From Bradyrhizobium sp. URHD0069 (lineage in GTDB: Bacteria > Pseudomonadota > Alphaproteobacteria > Rhizobiales > Xanthobacteraceae): 64,000 bases of DNA. How positions within the stretch are numbered: position 1 is the first letter of the stretch; each line of letters starts with the position of its first letter. The notes beneath the pieces are model-generated. The model was not told the origin of the DNA, did no database searches, and saw nothing but the letters and a program-made list of their open reading frames with translations. Positions 8,619 to 16,438 of the stretch are shown piece after piece. The position numbers were made by a program, and so were the translations under genes. The stretch spans positions 26,670 to 90,669 of the forward strand of contig NZ_JNIJ01000029.1 in the NCBI RefSeq assembly GCF_000701345.1, in the 5' to 3' direction.

Positions 8619-9188
8619 ATGCTGAGTGTCATTATCCCAACCGAAGGCGTCGAACAGCCCGCCGTCGCTACCCTTGCTGCTTTGGTGCCGGGCGCCGCGG
8701 CCGGCTTGGTGCGCGAGGTGTTGCTGGTCGACCGGGCCCGCTCCGGCGTGATCGAACGGGTCGCCGACGTCGCGGGCTGCCGCTTCTTGCCGTTCGAGGG
8801 ATCGCATGCAGCGGCGCTCGCGACCGGCGCCCGGCAGGCCCGCTCCCCCTGGCTGATGTTCCTGCATGCCGGCGCGGTACTGGACAGCGGCTGGATCGAT
8901 GAAACCGTACAATTCATCCAGGGCGTCTCGGGCAGCGGCCGGCCCCGCGCCGGCATCTTCCGCTACGCCCGCTCGCCCTACGCCGATACGCGGTTGCGTG
9001 ACGGTTTCAAGTTTCTCGCGCGGATGATTGTCGGGCCGTCGGCGGATCAGGGACTATTGATCGCGCGGGACCATTACGACCGGCTCGGAGGCTACGCGCC
9101 CGACGCCCGCCGTTCCGAGGCCAGGCTGCTGCGGCAGCTCGGCCGCTCGTCGCGCACGCTGCTGCGCAGCCGGATCATGGTGGCCTGA
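8619..9188 (+). CDS. Short GT2-like glycosyltransferase
   Basis: The 189-residue protein begins MLSVIIPTEG, the first strand of a GT2 (GT-A) fold, and keeps the middle segment SPWLMFLHAGAVLDSGW, where a nucleotide-sugar enzyme would have a DxD. Here that site is HAG, so catalytic competence is doubtful. It ends shortly after ADQGLLIARDHYDRLGGY, giving a compact protein without membrane anchor. Neighbours give no pathway. It may be a reduced or regulatory member of the family. Confidence 0.7.
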   Translation: MLSVIIPTEGVEQPAVATLAALVPGAAAGLVREVLLVDRARSGVIERVADVAGCRFLPFEGSHAAALATGARQARSPWLMFLHAGAVLDSGWIDETVQFIQGVSGSGRPRAGIFRYARSPYADTRLRDGFKFLARMIVGPSADQGLLIARDHYDRLGGYAPDARRSEARLLRQLGRSSRTLLRSRIMVA

Positions 9189-9204
9189 GGCGCCCGCCGA
9201 GATA

Positions 9205-9240
9205 CTTGCCAAAGTCAAATAATTATTTGACAATGGCAAG
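9205..9240. promoter_or_regulatory. 36-bp palindrome, candidate operator for the MarR-GNAT protein
   Basis: The outer arms are CTTGCCA and TGGCAAG, and the inner core GTCAAATAATTATTTGAC is perfectly self-complementary; only the two AA/AA dinucleotides between them break symmetry. The element ends 6 bp before the start codon of the MarR-GNAT gene. It contains a TAATTAT sequence that could serve as the -10, so binding would block transcription. Confidence 0.75.
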
Positions 9241-9246
9241 TGTGCC

Positions 9247-10173
9247 ATGTCTCACGATGCCGACGATCAGATCGCAGCGGTCCGCGCCTTCAACCGCTTC
9301 TACACAAGCAGGCTCGGCGTGCTCGACCAGCACCTGCTGAAGAGCCCGTTCTCGCTGAGCGAGGCGCGGGTGCTGTACGAACTGGCGCACCGGGAGGATC
9401 CGGCCGCCAAGGAGATCGGAATCGAGCTTGGCCTCGATCCCGGCTATCTCAGCCGGATCGTCCAGAAATTCGATGACGGCGGGCTGATCACCCGCAAACC
9501 CCTGCCCTCGGACCGGCGGCAATACCGGCTCGGCCTGACGGCCAAGGGGCGCCAGGCGTTCGCCAAGCTCGAGCGCAGTTCGGACAACGATATCGGGGCG
9601 ATGCTCGCCGCGATGCCGCGCGGCGAAGGTGGGCGGCTGACCGCGGCGATGGCGGTGATCGAACGCCTGCTCGGCGCATCAGAGCGTTCTCCCCGACCCG
9701 CGATCCTCCGCGACCCCGGTCCGGGCGACATGGGATGGGTGATGCAGAGCCATGGTGCGTTTTATGCCCGCGAATACGGCTTCGACTCCTCATTCGAAGC
9801 GCTGGTCGCGGAGATCGCCGCAAAATTCCTGACCTCGTTCGACGCCTCGCGGGAGCGCTGCTGGATCGCCGAGGTCGATGGCGCCCAGGTGGGCTCGGTG
9901 TTTCTGGTCAGGCATACCGACAACATCGCAAAGCTGCGGTTACTGCTGGTAGAGCCGGCCGGGCGTGGACAAGGACTCGGCCAGCGGCTGGTCGCCGAAT
10001 GCATCTCGTTCGCGCGGCAATGCGGCTATCGCAAAATCACGCTATGGACCCAGAGCATTCTGGTCACCGCACGGAAGATTTATCAGAACGCCGGCTTCGT
10101 GCTGGTGGCCACCGAGCCGCACCGCAGTTTCGGCCAAAGCCTGATCGGCGAGACCTGGGAGCGCGAACTGTGA
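9247..10173 (+). CDS. MarR-type regulator fused to GNAT acetyltransferase
   Basis: This 308-residue two-domain protein has an N-terminal winged helix (residues about 10-140; AKEIGIELGLDPGYLSRIVQKF is the recognition region, RKPLPSDRRQYRLGLTAKG the wing) followed by a GNAT domain (about 155-308) with the acetyl-CoA loop PAGRGQGLGQRLV. Such fusions are common in soil bacteria. Substrate and effector are unknown. There is no Shine-Dalgarno sequence and the start is only 6 bp from the palindrome, implying a very short leader. Autoregulation is the natural inference. It is convergent with moaB. Confidence 0.9.
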   Translation: MSHDADDQIAAVRAFNRFYTSRLGVLDQHLLKSPFSLSEARVLYELAHREDPAAKEIGIELGLDPGYLSRIVQKFDDGGLITRKPLPSDRRQYRLGLTAKGRQAFAKLERSSDNDIGAMLAAMPRGEGGRLTAAMAVIERLLGASERSPRPAILRDPGPGDMGWVMQSHGAFYAREYGFDSSFEALVAEIAAKFLTSFDASRERCWIAEVDGAQVGSVFLVRHTDNIAKLRLLLVEPAGRGQGLGQRLVAECISFARQCGYRKITLWTQSILVTARKIYQNAGFVLVATEPHRSFGQSLIGETWEREL

Positions 10174-10192
10174 AGTCCGGGCGTCGCGATGG

Positions 10193-10756
10193 TTACGCCG
10201 ACGCACCCTTCGCCTTCGGCCGCCGCAAATGTTCATCGAGCCTCGGCATGATCTCGACGAAATTGCAGGGCCGCGTGCGGTAATCAAGCTGGGCCGCGAG
10301 AATGCCATCCCACGCATCGCGACAGGCGCCCGGCGATCCCGGCAGGCAGAAGATGAACGTGGCGCCCGCGACACCCGCAGTGGCGCGGCTCTGGATCGTC
10401 GAGGTGCCGATCTTGGCGTAGCTCAGCATGTGAAATGCGGTGGAAAAACCATCCATCCGTTTTTCGAACAACGGCTCGATCGCCTCCGGCGTCACGTCGC
10501 GACCGGTGAAGCCGGTGCCGCCTGTAGTGATGATGGCATCGACGCCGGGATCGGCGATCCATCTTTTGATGATGGTGCGGATCGCATCGACGTCGTCGAC
10601 GCTGATCTCGCGCGCCGCGAGCATATGACCGGCCGCGGTGAGCCGCTCCGACAGCGTCGTGCCGGACTTGTCATCCTCAAGCGTGCGCGTGTCGGAAATC
10701 GTCAGCACCGCGATGTTGAGCGGCACGAATTCTTTCAATTTGTCGATAGAGGACAT
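10193..10756 (-). CDS. moaB: Molybdenum cofactor biosynthesis protein B
   Basis: This 187-residue MoaB/Mog-fold protein acts in molybdopterin adenylylation. Visible family blocks are NIAVLTISDTRT, VDAIITTGGTGFTGRDVTPEAIEPLFEK and FCLPGSPGACRDAWDGIL. The ATG at 10756 (MSSIDKLKEF) is chosen; an ATG seven codons upstream (10777) falls inside a dispersed repeat. The C-terminus ends in a PRLDEHLRRPKAKG tail seen in alphaproteobacterial MoaB. No other moa genes are adjacent. Confidence 0.92.
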   Translation of the reverse strand: MSSIDKLKEFVPLNIAVLTISDTRTLEDDKSGTTLSERLTAAGHMLAAREISVDDVDAIRTIIKRWIADPGVDAIITTGGTGFTGRDVTPEAIEPLFEKRMDGFSTAFHMLSYAKIGTSTIQSRATAGVAGATFIFCLPGSPGACRDAWDGILAAQLDYRTRPCNFVEIMPRLDEHLRRPKAKGASA

Positions 10757-10772
10757 TTGCGAAACCTTGTCT

Positions 10773-10866
10773 GTCATTCCGGCCAGGCCGCGAAGCGCGC
10801 TGATCCGGAAATCTCATGAGTTCGGCACCAGGATTCCAGCTTCGCGCTTTCAGCGCGCCCCGGAAG
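10773..10866. repeat. Dispersed repeat, family B copy 1 (degenerate)
   Basis: It starts GTCATTCCGGCCAGG and ends GCGCCCCGGAAGACG. It is related to the better preserved copies at 19876-19968 and 27310-27389, whose ends read GTCATTCCGGGATGG and CCCCGGAATGAC. It fills the gap between moaB and the zinc peptidase gene. Confidence 0.75.
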
Positions 10867-10877
10867 ACGCCGGTCCG

Positions 10878-11813
10878 TTAAAGCGAATTCGCGCCGAACG
10901 TATTGCAGGCCTGCACCGTGCCCTGCTGATAGCCGGTCATGAACCATTGCTTTCGTTGCGCGGCGGAGCCGTGGGTAAACGAATCCGGCACCACCCGCCC
11001 CGTAGCTTGCCGCTGCAGCGTGTCGTCGCCGATCGCGGCCGCCGTCCTCAGCGCGGCATCGATGTCGCCCGCTTCGAGGAAGCCGGGACGCTTCTTCTCC
11101 TCGCGGTTGACCCAGACGCCCGACAGACAATCCGCCTGCAGCTCGACCTTCACTTGCAGCGCATTGGCTTCGGCCTTGCTGCCGACCTGCTGCTGCAGCC
11201 GTGTCACGCGCGGCAGGATGCCGAGCAGGTTCTGGATGTGATGCCCTGCTTCATGGGCGATGATATAGGCGGTGGTGAACTTGCAGGCATTGCCCGAGCA
11301 GCCGCGAAACCGCGTCTCGACCTGACGGAAAAAGCTGGTGTCGAGGAAAATCGTTCTATCCGGCGGGCAGTAGAACGGGCCCATCGCGGACTGTGCCATG
11401 CCGCAGCGTCCGCCATTGGTGGCGTTGCGAAACAATACGATCTTCGGACCTGTATAGTTTTGCCCGTTGGCCTTGAAGATTTCGCTCCAGCGATCATCAA
11501 TCTCGCCGAGGATGCCGGCGATCATGCTGCCCATCTCGTCGGTCGGCGCGCCGGTCTTGGCAGGCGCGGACCTGCGATCGGTTTGATAGCTCGGCGCCTG
11601 TCCGCCGCCGGTAAGAATTTCCGCGCCGCCGATCAGGATGCGCGGGTCGATGCCGAAGGCATAGCCGACGAGACCGAGCACGATGATGGTGCCGATGCCG
11701 AGCCCACCACCGCCCATCGGAAGACCAAAGCCGCCGCCACCACCCATTCCGCCGCCATCATCGCCGCGACGGTCCTCGATCTCGTCGCTGCGGCGGAAGT
11801 CATCGTAACGCAT
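10878..11813 (-). CDS. YpfJ-family neutral zinc metallopeptidase
   Basis: This 311-residue protein has a hydrophilic, Gly-rich N-terminus (GGGMGGGGGFG), one membrane segment (about residues 38-58), and a peptidase domain with the zinc motif HEAGHH preceded by TTAYIIA. Further conserved parts are the ELQADCLSGVW helix, supplying the downstream acidic ligand, and the C-terminal RKQWFMTGYQQG. Two cysteines in FRGCSGNACKF could form a disulfide. The domain probably faces the periplasm. The physiological substrate is not known for the family. Confidence 0.9.
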   Translation of the reverse strand: MRYDDFRRSDEIEDRRGDDGGGMGGGGGFGLPMGGGGLGIGTIIVLGLVGYAFGIDPRILIGGAEILTGGGQAPSYQTDRRSAPAKTGAPTDEMGSMIAGILGEIDDRWSEIFKANGQNYTGPKIVLFRNATNGGRCGMAQSAMGPFYCPPDRTIFLDTSFFRQVETRFRGCSGNACKFTTAYIIAHEAGHHIQNLLGILPRVTRLQQQVGSKAEANALQVKVELQADCLSGVWVNREEKKRPGFLEAGDIDAALRTAAAIGDDTLQRQATGRVVPDSFTHGSAAQRKQWFMTGYQQGTVQACNTFGANSL

Positions 11814-11944
11814 GGCGGTTTTTCCTCATCCGGCTTGCTGGCAGCGCACTCGCCGATACCCAACGCGGTACGAACGTAAAATTTCCATTCCATTAATCAA
11901 TAACCCGCCCGGCAAAAATTGCCTAGCGTGAAAGAATTGCCCGA

Positions 11945-11959
11945 TTAAGTCGATTTTTA
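11945..11959 (+). promoter_or_regulatory. CtrA-like box upstream of ccrM
   Basis: The sequence TTAAGTCGATTTTTA reads TTAA-N7-TTTA, one mismatch from the CtrA consensus TTAA-N7-TTAA. It lies 82 bp upstream of the ccrM start codon. CtrA activates ccrM in Caulobacter, which makes the match meaningful but not proven. Confidence 0.5.
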
Positions 11960-12021
11960 CTTTGCGCAGTCAATGTATCGCCAGTCGGTTGTTTAGTCCC
12001 GCGTCGCCGACAGCGTCGCCT

Positions 12022-12040
12022 GAGTCAGAGTATTTGAATC
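12022..12040 (+). promoter_or_regulatory. Paired GANTC methylation sites before ccrM
   Basis: GAGTC at 12022-12026 and GAATC at 12036-12040 are both targets of the enzyme encoded immediately downstream; the second touches the ATG. A third GAGTC lies inside the gene at 12092-12096. In Caulobacter, full methylation of two such leader sites lowers ccrM transcription, so a similar feedback is suggested. Confidence 0.6.
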
Positions 12041-13174
12041 ATGGTTGTGTCGCGTCGCGGGGCGTCTGCAAAGGCGCCCCGCACTAAATTTGAGTCCTCT
12101 TTCGATGCCCGTATCGTCGTAGGCGATTGCGTCGCCGAGATGTCGAAGCTTCCGTCAGGCTCCGTCGACCTGGTATTCGCAGATCCGCCGTACAACCTGC
12201 AGCTGAAGGGCGATCTCAAGCGTCCCGACGAATCCCATGTCGATGCCGTCAATAATGACTGGGACAAGTTTTCATCCTTCGCCGCATACGACGATTTCAC
12301 CCGCGCCTGGCTGCTCGCCTGCCGCCGGATCATGAAGCCGTCGGCGACGCTGTGGGTGATCGGCTCCTACCACAACATTTTTCGCGTCGGCGCGATCATG
12401 CAGGACCTGGGCTTCTGGGTCCTGAACGACATCGTCTGGCGCAAGACCAATCCGATGCCGAATTTCCGCGGCCGCCGCTTCACCAATGCCCATGAAACCA
12501 TGATCTGGGCGGCGCGCGACGAAAAAGCCAAAGGCTATACTTTCAACTACGAGGCCTTGAAGGCCGCCAACGAGGACGTGCAGGCACGTTCCGACTGGCT
12601 GATTCCGCTATGCACCGGCGACGAACGCTTGAAGGGCGAGGACGGCAAAAAGGTCCACCCGACGCAGAAGCCCGAAGGCCTGCTGGCGCGCGTGCTGCTG
12701 TCGTCTTCGAAGCCCGGCGACCTCGTGATCGATCCGTTCAACGGCACCGGCACCACAGGCGCCGTCGCCAAGCGTCTCGGCCGCCGCTACATCGGCTTCG
12801 AACGCGATCGGACCTATGCGGCTGCGGCGGAAGCGCGCATCGCTGCGGTCGAACCGCTGCCGGATGCGACATTGGCACCGTTCATGACCGCGCGCGAGGC
12901 GCCGCGGGTGGCGTTCTCCGAGCTGATCGAGCGCGGCATGATTTCGCCCGGAACCCGCTTGGTCGATTCCAGGAAGCGCCACGGTGCCCTGGTGCGCGCC
13001 GACGGCGCCATCATGCTCGGCGACAAGGTCGGCTCGATTCACCGCATCGGTGCGGTGGCGCAAGGCTCAGGTGCCTGCAACGGCTGGACCTTCTGGCACA
13101 TCGAGACCAACAAGGGCCTGCGGCTGATCGACGAGCTGCGCGCCGAAATCCGCTCGGAGATGGCAGCCCTGTAA
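12041..13174 (+). CDS. ccrM: CcrM-type DNA adenine methyltransferase (GANTC)
   Basis: This 377-residue beta-class N6-adenine methyltransferase has the catalytic motif DPPYNLQL near residue 48, the SAM-binding FNGTGTT motif near residue 233, the HPTQKPEGLL block before it, and a C-terminal RAMA-type extension (residues about 275-377, containing KVGSIHRIG and GWTFWHIE) needed by CcrM for recognition. In alphaproteobacteria it methylates GANTC late in the cell cycle. The start is the ATG at 12041, directly after a GAATC site, with no strong ribosome binding site. Confidence 0.95.
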   Translation: MVVSRRGASAKAPRTKFESSFDARIVVGDCVAEMSKLPSGSVDLVFADPPYNLQLKGDLKRPDESHVDAVNNDWDKFSSFAAYDDFTRAWLLACRRIMKPSATLWVIGSYHNIFRVGAIMQDLGFWVLNDIVWRKTNPMPNFRGRRFTNAHETMIWAARDEKAKGYTFNYEALKAANEDVQARSDWLIPLCTGDERLKGEDGKKVHPTQKPEGLLARVLLSSSKPGDLVIDPFNGTGTTGAVAKRLGRRYIGFERDRTYAAAAEARIAAVEPLPDATLAPFMTAREAPRVAFSELIERGMISPGTRLVDSRKRHGALVRADGAIMLGDKVGSIHRIGAVAQGSGACNGWTFWHIETNKGLRLIDELRAEIRSEMAAL

Positions 13175-13276
13175 TTTGCGCATGCTGACTGCGCGCCATT
13201 CGGGCTGGATTCGCTGTATTGTTGAGCGTTCGCCATCCGTGCAGACCGTGATTTGCGGTCGCGATGAAATCGTCCG

Positions 13277-13606
13277 ATGCGATCAAGAGAACCCGAAACG
13301 TTGTTGTGGCTACCGCTATTGCCGATCTTTTTTCTCGGCGTCTTCCCGATGTTGCTGCTAAGCTTCCTGGGGTTTGCCGGCCTCGTCATCCTCGGCGTGC
13401 TGATGATTTGTGTCGGTTTGGACGACGCCTTGGAAGCAAATAGTAATTTCAATCAGCAGGTCATCGTCCACGGCTACGCGAGGCGATCGGAACGGGCCAT
13501 TCAGGCGTCGAATTTGCATTCGGAAATTCGTTTTGCCACCATCATGAACATAACCGGCGCCGCATTGGTGGTTGCCGGAGTGATCGGGTTTTTCTGCTTC
13601 GGCTGA
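13277..13606 (+). CDS. Small membrane protein, unknown
   Basis: This 109-residue protein has two hydrophobic N-terminal stretches (LLWLPLLPIFFLGVFPMLLL and FAGLVILGVLMICVGL), a soluble middle with charged residues, and a C-terminal membrane segment (ITGAALVVAGVIGFFCF). The topology would put the middle loop on one side of the inner membrane. I do not recognise a family. The start has no convincing ribosome binding site, so the true start may differ. No operon partner is evident. Confidence 0.5.
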   Translation: MRSREPETLLWLPLLPIFFLGVFPMLLLSFLGFAGLVILGVLMICVGLDDALEANSNFNQQVIVHGYARRSERAIQASNLHSEIRFATIMNITGAALVVAGVIGFFCFG

Positions 13607-13916
13607 TCGACAAGCCGCGCGGGCTTCTGTCGCGGGCTTCTGTGATGACTGCGGCTTAAGTCAGCGTATCGTAAGGCGGGCAAGGGGGCGCGCTTCGCGC
13701 GGTTCCCGCCATGCCACCGCAGTGCAAAAATTATCGGTCGGCACGCGGTGTTTGTCATCGGGCGCGCGTACGCGACCCGTTGGCTTTGCCTGAAACCGCT
13801 ACTTGCAAAGTCATCGCTTGCGCATTCGGCAAAATTTCAGCATGGACATGCCGTCTGTGGCATTTGTCGCCGGACCTCATTTTCTCGGCAACACACAGAA
13901 GCAAGGGAGAATCTTG
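13607..13916. other. Gene-free spacer of about 310 bp
   Basis: It holds a short repeat-like stretch around 13670-13720 (GGCGGGCAAGG, then GCGCGCTTCGCGC, then CCGCCATGCC) resembling a degenerate dispersed palindrome, and must contain the GST promoter. No RNA gene or credible small coding frame was seen. Confidence 0.5.
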
Positions 13917-14615
13917 ATGCTCAAATTCTACTTCAACGGCGCGCCGAATCCGAACAAGGTCGCGCTGTTTCTGGAAGAGTCCGGCCTGCCCTATGAGCTG
14001 GTGCCGGTCGATACCCGCACGGGCGATCAGTTTAAGCCCGAATTCCTCAAAGTGAATCCGAATGGCAAGGTGCCGGCGATCGACGACGACGGCGTGTTCG
14101 TGTTCGACTCTAACGCGATCCTGCTTTACCTCGCCGAGAAGACCGGCAAATTCCTGCCCGCCGCCACGCCCAAGAACCGCGCAGAATTGCTGTCATGGCT
14201 GATGTTCATCGCCACCGGCCTCGGACCGTATTCGGGACAGGCGGTGCATTTCAAGCACTTCGCGCCGCGAGACCTCGGAAAGGCCCTCGAATATCCGCAC
14301 AACCGCTATCAGTTCGAAGCGCATCGCCATTACAAGATCCTCGACGATCATCTCGCCAACAGCCGCTACATGGTCGGCGATACCTACACCATCGTCGACA
14401 TGGCGTTCTGGGGCTGGGCGCGGCTGGGGCCGTTCGTGCTCGGCGACGACGTGTTCACAAAATATTCCAACGTGAAGCGTCTGGTCGATGAGGTCTCGGC
14501 GAGACCGGCCGCGCCGCGGGCGATCGCGCTGAAAGACAAGTTTGTCTTCAAGGCCGAAATGGACGACGAGGCGCGCGCCATCATGTTCCGCCATCTCAAG
14601 ACCAAGGCGGCCTGA
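13917..14615 (+). CDS. Glutathione S-transferase family protein
   Basis: The 232-residue protein has a thioredoxin-like N-terminal domain (MLKFYFNGAPNPNKVALFLEE), the cis-Pro segment NPNGKVPAIDDDG, the glutathione-binding FDSNAILLYLAEKTG motif, and an all-helical C-terminal domain with YMVGDTYTIVDMAFWGW. It resembles the Ure2p/YghU-type GSTs of proteobacteria. The start is the ATG at 13917, backed by AAGGGAGA 8 bp upstream; the frame stays open about 38 codons further. A small hairpin at 14637-14661 follows the stop. Confidence 0.92.
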   Translation: MLKFYFNGAPNPNKVALFLEESGLPYELVPVDTRTGDQFKPEFLKVNPNGKVPAIDDDGVFVFDSNAILLYLAEKTGKFLPAATPKNRAELLSWLMFIATGLGPYSGQAVHFKHFAPRDLGKALEYPHNRYQFEAHRHYKILDDHLANSRYMVGDTYTIVDMAFWGWARLGPFVLGDDVFTKYSNVKRLVDEVSARPAAPRAIALKDKFVFKAEMDDEARAIMFRHLKTKAA

Positions 14616-14636
14616 TCGGGCTCGAGAACCCCCCGC

Positions 14637-14661
14637 GATGGCCGGGCTTGTCCCGGCCATC
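14637..14661. terminator. Hairpin downstream of the GST gene
   Basis: The arms GATGGCCGGG and CCCGGCCATC are perfectly complementary around a CTTGT loop. There is no T-run, so it may be a short dispersed repeat or a 3'-end stabilising hairpin and not a true intrinsic terminator. Confidence 0.5.
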
Positions 14662-14824
14662 CACGCCCTTCTGCTTCCGGGCTCGCAAGACGTGAATGCG
14701 GACGCGGCTGCGCGCCCGCCACAGCCGAGCGGCCGCGACGATAGCGCGGCCGGCGGCAAACCTTGAAGCTGCGAGCGATGCTTGAGGATGACGGCTATTG
14801 TCCGCGCAAGCACTGCTCAAGGTG

Positions 14825-15250
14825 TCAGCCCGCGAGTTTCCGCTCTTCCGGAAACGGCCCGAGCACGCGCTCGACCAGCGTGGAATCGCAATATTCCTTG
14901 ATCTGCTTGATCCTGCCGTCCTCGATCCGCCACACCATGCAATACTGCTGATCGTAGCGCAGGCCGGCCTTGGTCACGTTGTCGCCGCGCGCCTCGACCA
15001 CGACATAGTCACCCTCGGCGATGAAATTGAACGCGACCGTGCGCGGCCGTACCGCGAAGAACGAACGGAAATGGCCCATCAGGCCGTTCTGGATCGCGTC
15101 CCGGCCTTTGAACTCATGCGACCATGAATACTGGCCGGTGACGATCCAAATGGCATCTTCAGCGAGATTGTCGGCGAACGTCGTGCCGCTGCGATTGGCG
15201 AAGTCGGTATAGACCTGCTGCACGAGTTTCTTGTTGGCTTCGGTGCTCAT
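14825..15250 (-). CDS. SnoaL-like (NTF2 fold) protein
   Basis: This 141-residue single-domain protein has the NTF2/SnoaL pattern: an N-terminal helix (KLVQQVYTDFANR), the DAIWIVTG strand, GRDAIQNGLMGHFRSFF, the strand pair around DYVVVEARGDNVT, and a final GRIKQIKEYCDSTLVERVLG. These proteins are often isomerases, hydrolases or ligand binders, and the role here is unknown. GGAGAAG lies 7 bp before the ATG. It is divergent from the LysR gene, which is the likely regulator. Confidence 0.85.
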   Translation of the reverse strand: MSTEANKKLVQQVYTDFANRSGTTFADNLAEDAIWIVTGQYSWSHEFKGRDAIQNGLMGHFRSFFAVRPRTVAFNFIAEGDYVVVEARGDNVTKAGLRYDQQYCMVWRIEDGRIKQIKEYCDSTLVERVLGPFPEERKLAG

Positions 15251-15315
15251 CGAGCTTCTCCATTGATTGGCTGTTGCAAATCAATGGCGCTCCCGTCGGC
15301 ATTCTTCCAATCGAT

Positions 15316-15338
15316 AGTGAGTATGATATATATTCACT
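15316..15338. promoter_or_regulatory. Candidate LysR operator between snoaL-like and lysR genes
   Basis: An AT-rich interrupted palindrome with arms AGTGA and TCACT spaced by 13 bp, extending inward with TAT/ATA symmetry, lies just 3 bp before the lysR start codon and 66 bp from the snoaL-like start. Its size and position fit a LysR-type site. Confidence 0.5.
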
Positions 15339-15340
15339 TC

Positions 15341-16264
15341 ATGAATTTGCATTCACTTGACCTCAACCTGCTGGTCGCGCTCGACGCGCTGCTCAAGGAA
15401 GCCAGCGTCAGCCGGGCGGCGATGCGGATCGGGCTGTCGCAACCCGCGGCGAGCCACGCGCTGCAGCGGCTGCGCGAGGTGCTCGGCGACCCCCTGCTGG
15501 TTCGCACTGGCGCGCGCATGGAATTGACGCCACGGGCTCAGGCGCTGCGCGGGCCACTGGCGCAGGCGCTCGACCAGGTGCGCGGGCTTTTCATTCCCGA
15601 TGATTTCGATGCCGGCAGCAGCGAGCGGCACTTTCGCTTGATGATGCCCGATCTCGCGGTAGAGCTTCTGGTGCCGCCGCTGATGAAGCAGATTGCGCGG
15701 CTCGCTCCGAACGTCCGGCTCGATGTCGTGCCGTGGCGCGGTCCTGCGATCTTTACCGCGGAGTTTGCACGCACGATCGATCTCGTGATCAGCATTGGCG
15801 ACGCCTTCAAGGGATTTCACCGCCAGCTACTCTATACCGATCGCGACGCGCTCGCGGTGCGGCGCGGCCATCCCATGGCTACTAGGCTTGGTCGGCGTGA
15901 TGTTTTCCTCAACGCGCGGCATGTCGCCGTCATTATCCGCGGCGAAAGTGAGGACCTGATCGACGGCTGGCTGCGTAGTAAGGGGATCGAGCGCCGGATC
16001 GCGCTCGTGGTGCCCGGCTATATTGAGGCGCTCCATATCGTGGCGCGCACCGATCTCGTGGCATTCGTCCCAAGCCGGCTGATCGCCGCGCTCGCAAAAC
16101 CATTGTCGCTGATCGCAGTTACACCACCGCTTGACCCCGGCATCGACGAACAGTTCATGTTCTATCCGACACGGGCCCAGTTCGATCCCGGATCAATCTG
16201 GCTGCGCAACCTGATGCTGCAAACCGGCCGCGGGCTTGATCGTCCGAAGCGCAAGGCTGCGTAG
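15341..16264 (+). CDS. LysR-family transcriptional regulator (NodD/SyrM-like branch)
   Basis: The 307-residue protein opens with MNLHSLDLNLLVALDALLKE and the helix-turn-helix SVSRAAMRIGLSQPAASHALQRLR, as in the NodD-like group, followed by a substrate-binding domain (about residues 90-290). The effector is unknown. The ATG at 15341 is preferred over the upstream in-frame ATG at 15263 because family members begin with MNLxxLDLNLL. It is divergent from the SnoaL-like gene and 174 bp upstream of the FAD monooxygenase, either of which may be its target. Confidence 0.93.
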   Translation: MNLHSLDLNLLVALDALLKEASVSRAAMRIGLSQPAASHALQRLREVLGDPLLVRTGARMELTPRAQALRGPLAQALDQVRGLFIPDDFDAGSSERHFRLMMPDLAVELLVPPLMKQIARLAPNVRLDVVPWRGPAIFTAEFARTIDLVISIGDAFKGFHRQLLYTDRDALAVRRGHPMATRLGRRDVFLNARHVAVIIRGESEDLIDGWLRSKGIERRIALVVPGYIEALHIVARTDLVAFVPSRLIAALAKPLSLIAVTPPLDPGIDEQFMFYPTRAQFDPGSIWLRNLMLQTGRGLDRPKRKAA

Positions 16265-16438
16265 GCTGGACAAGGGCGCGCTTTTCGCGCCGTGCCGACC
16301 GCTTTGCGCCGGTTGCGCCATGGTGGGCACGGTTCGCTTTGCTCGCCCTGCACACTGCCCCCTTCCTGCACGCTCCCCTTTCGCAGTTGCCCCCGCCGCC
16401 CTCCCATGCGATGACGCCTCAGCTGAAGAGGCTTGGTC

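Noticed and set aside
10638..11879. 413-codon open frame opposite the zinc peptidase gene
   Set aside because: It crosses the end of moaB and a dispersed repeat and has no recognisable domain.
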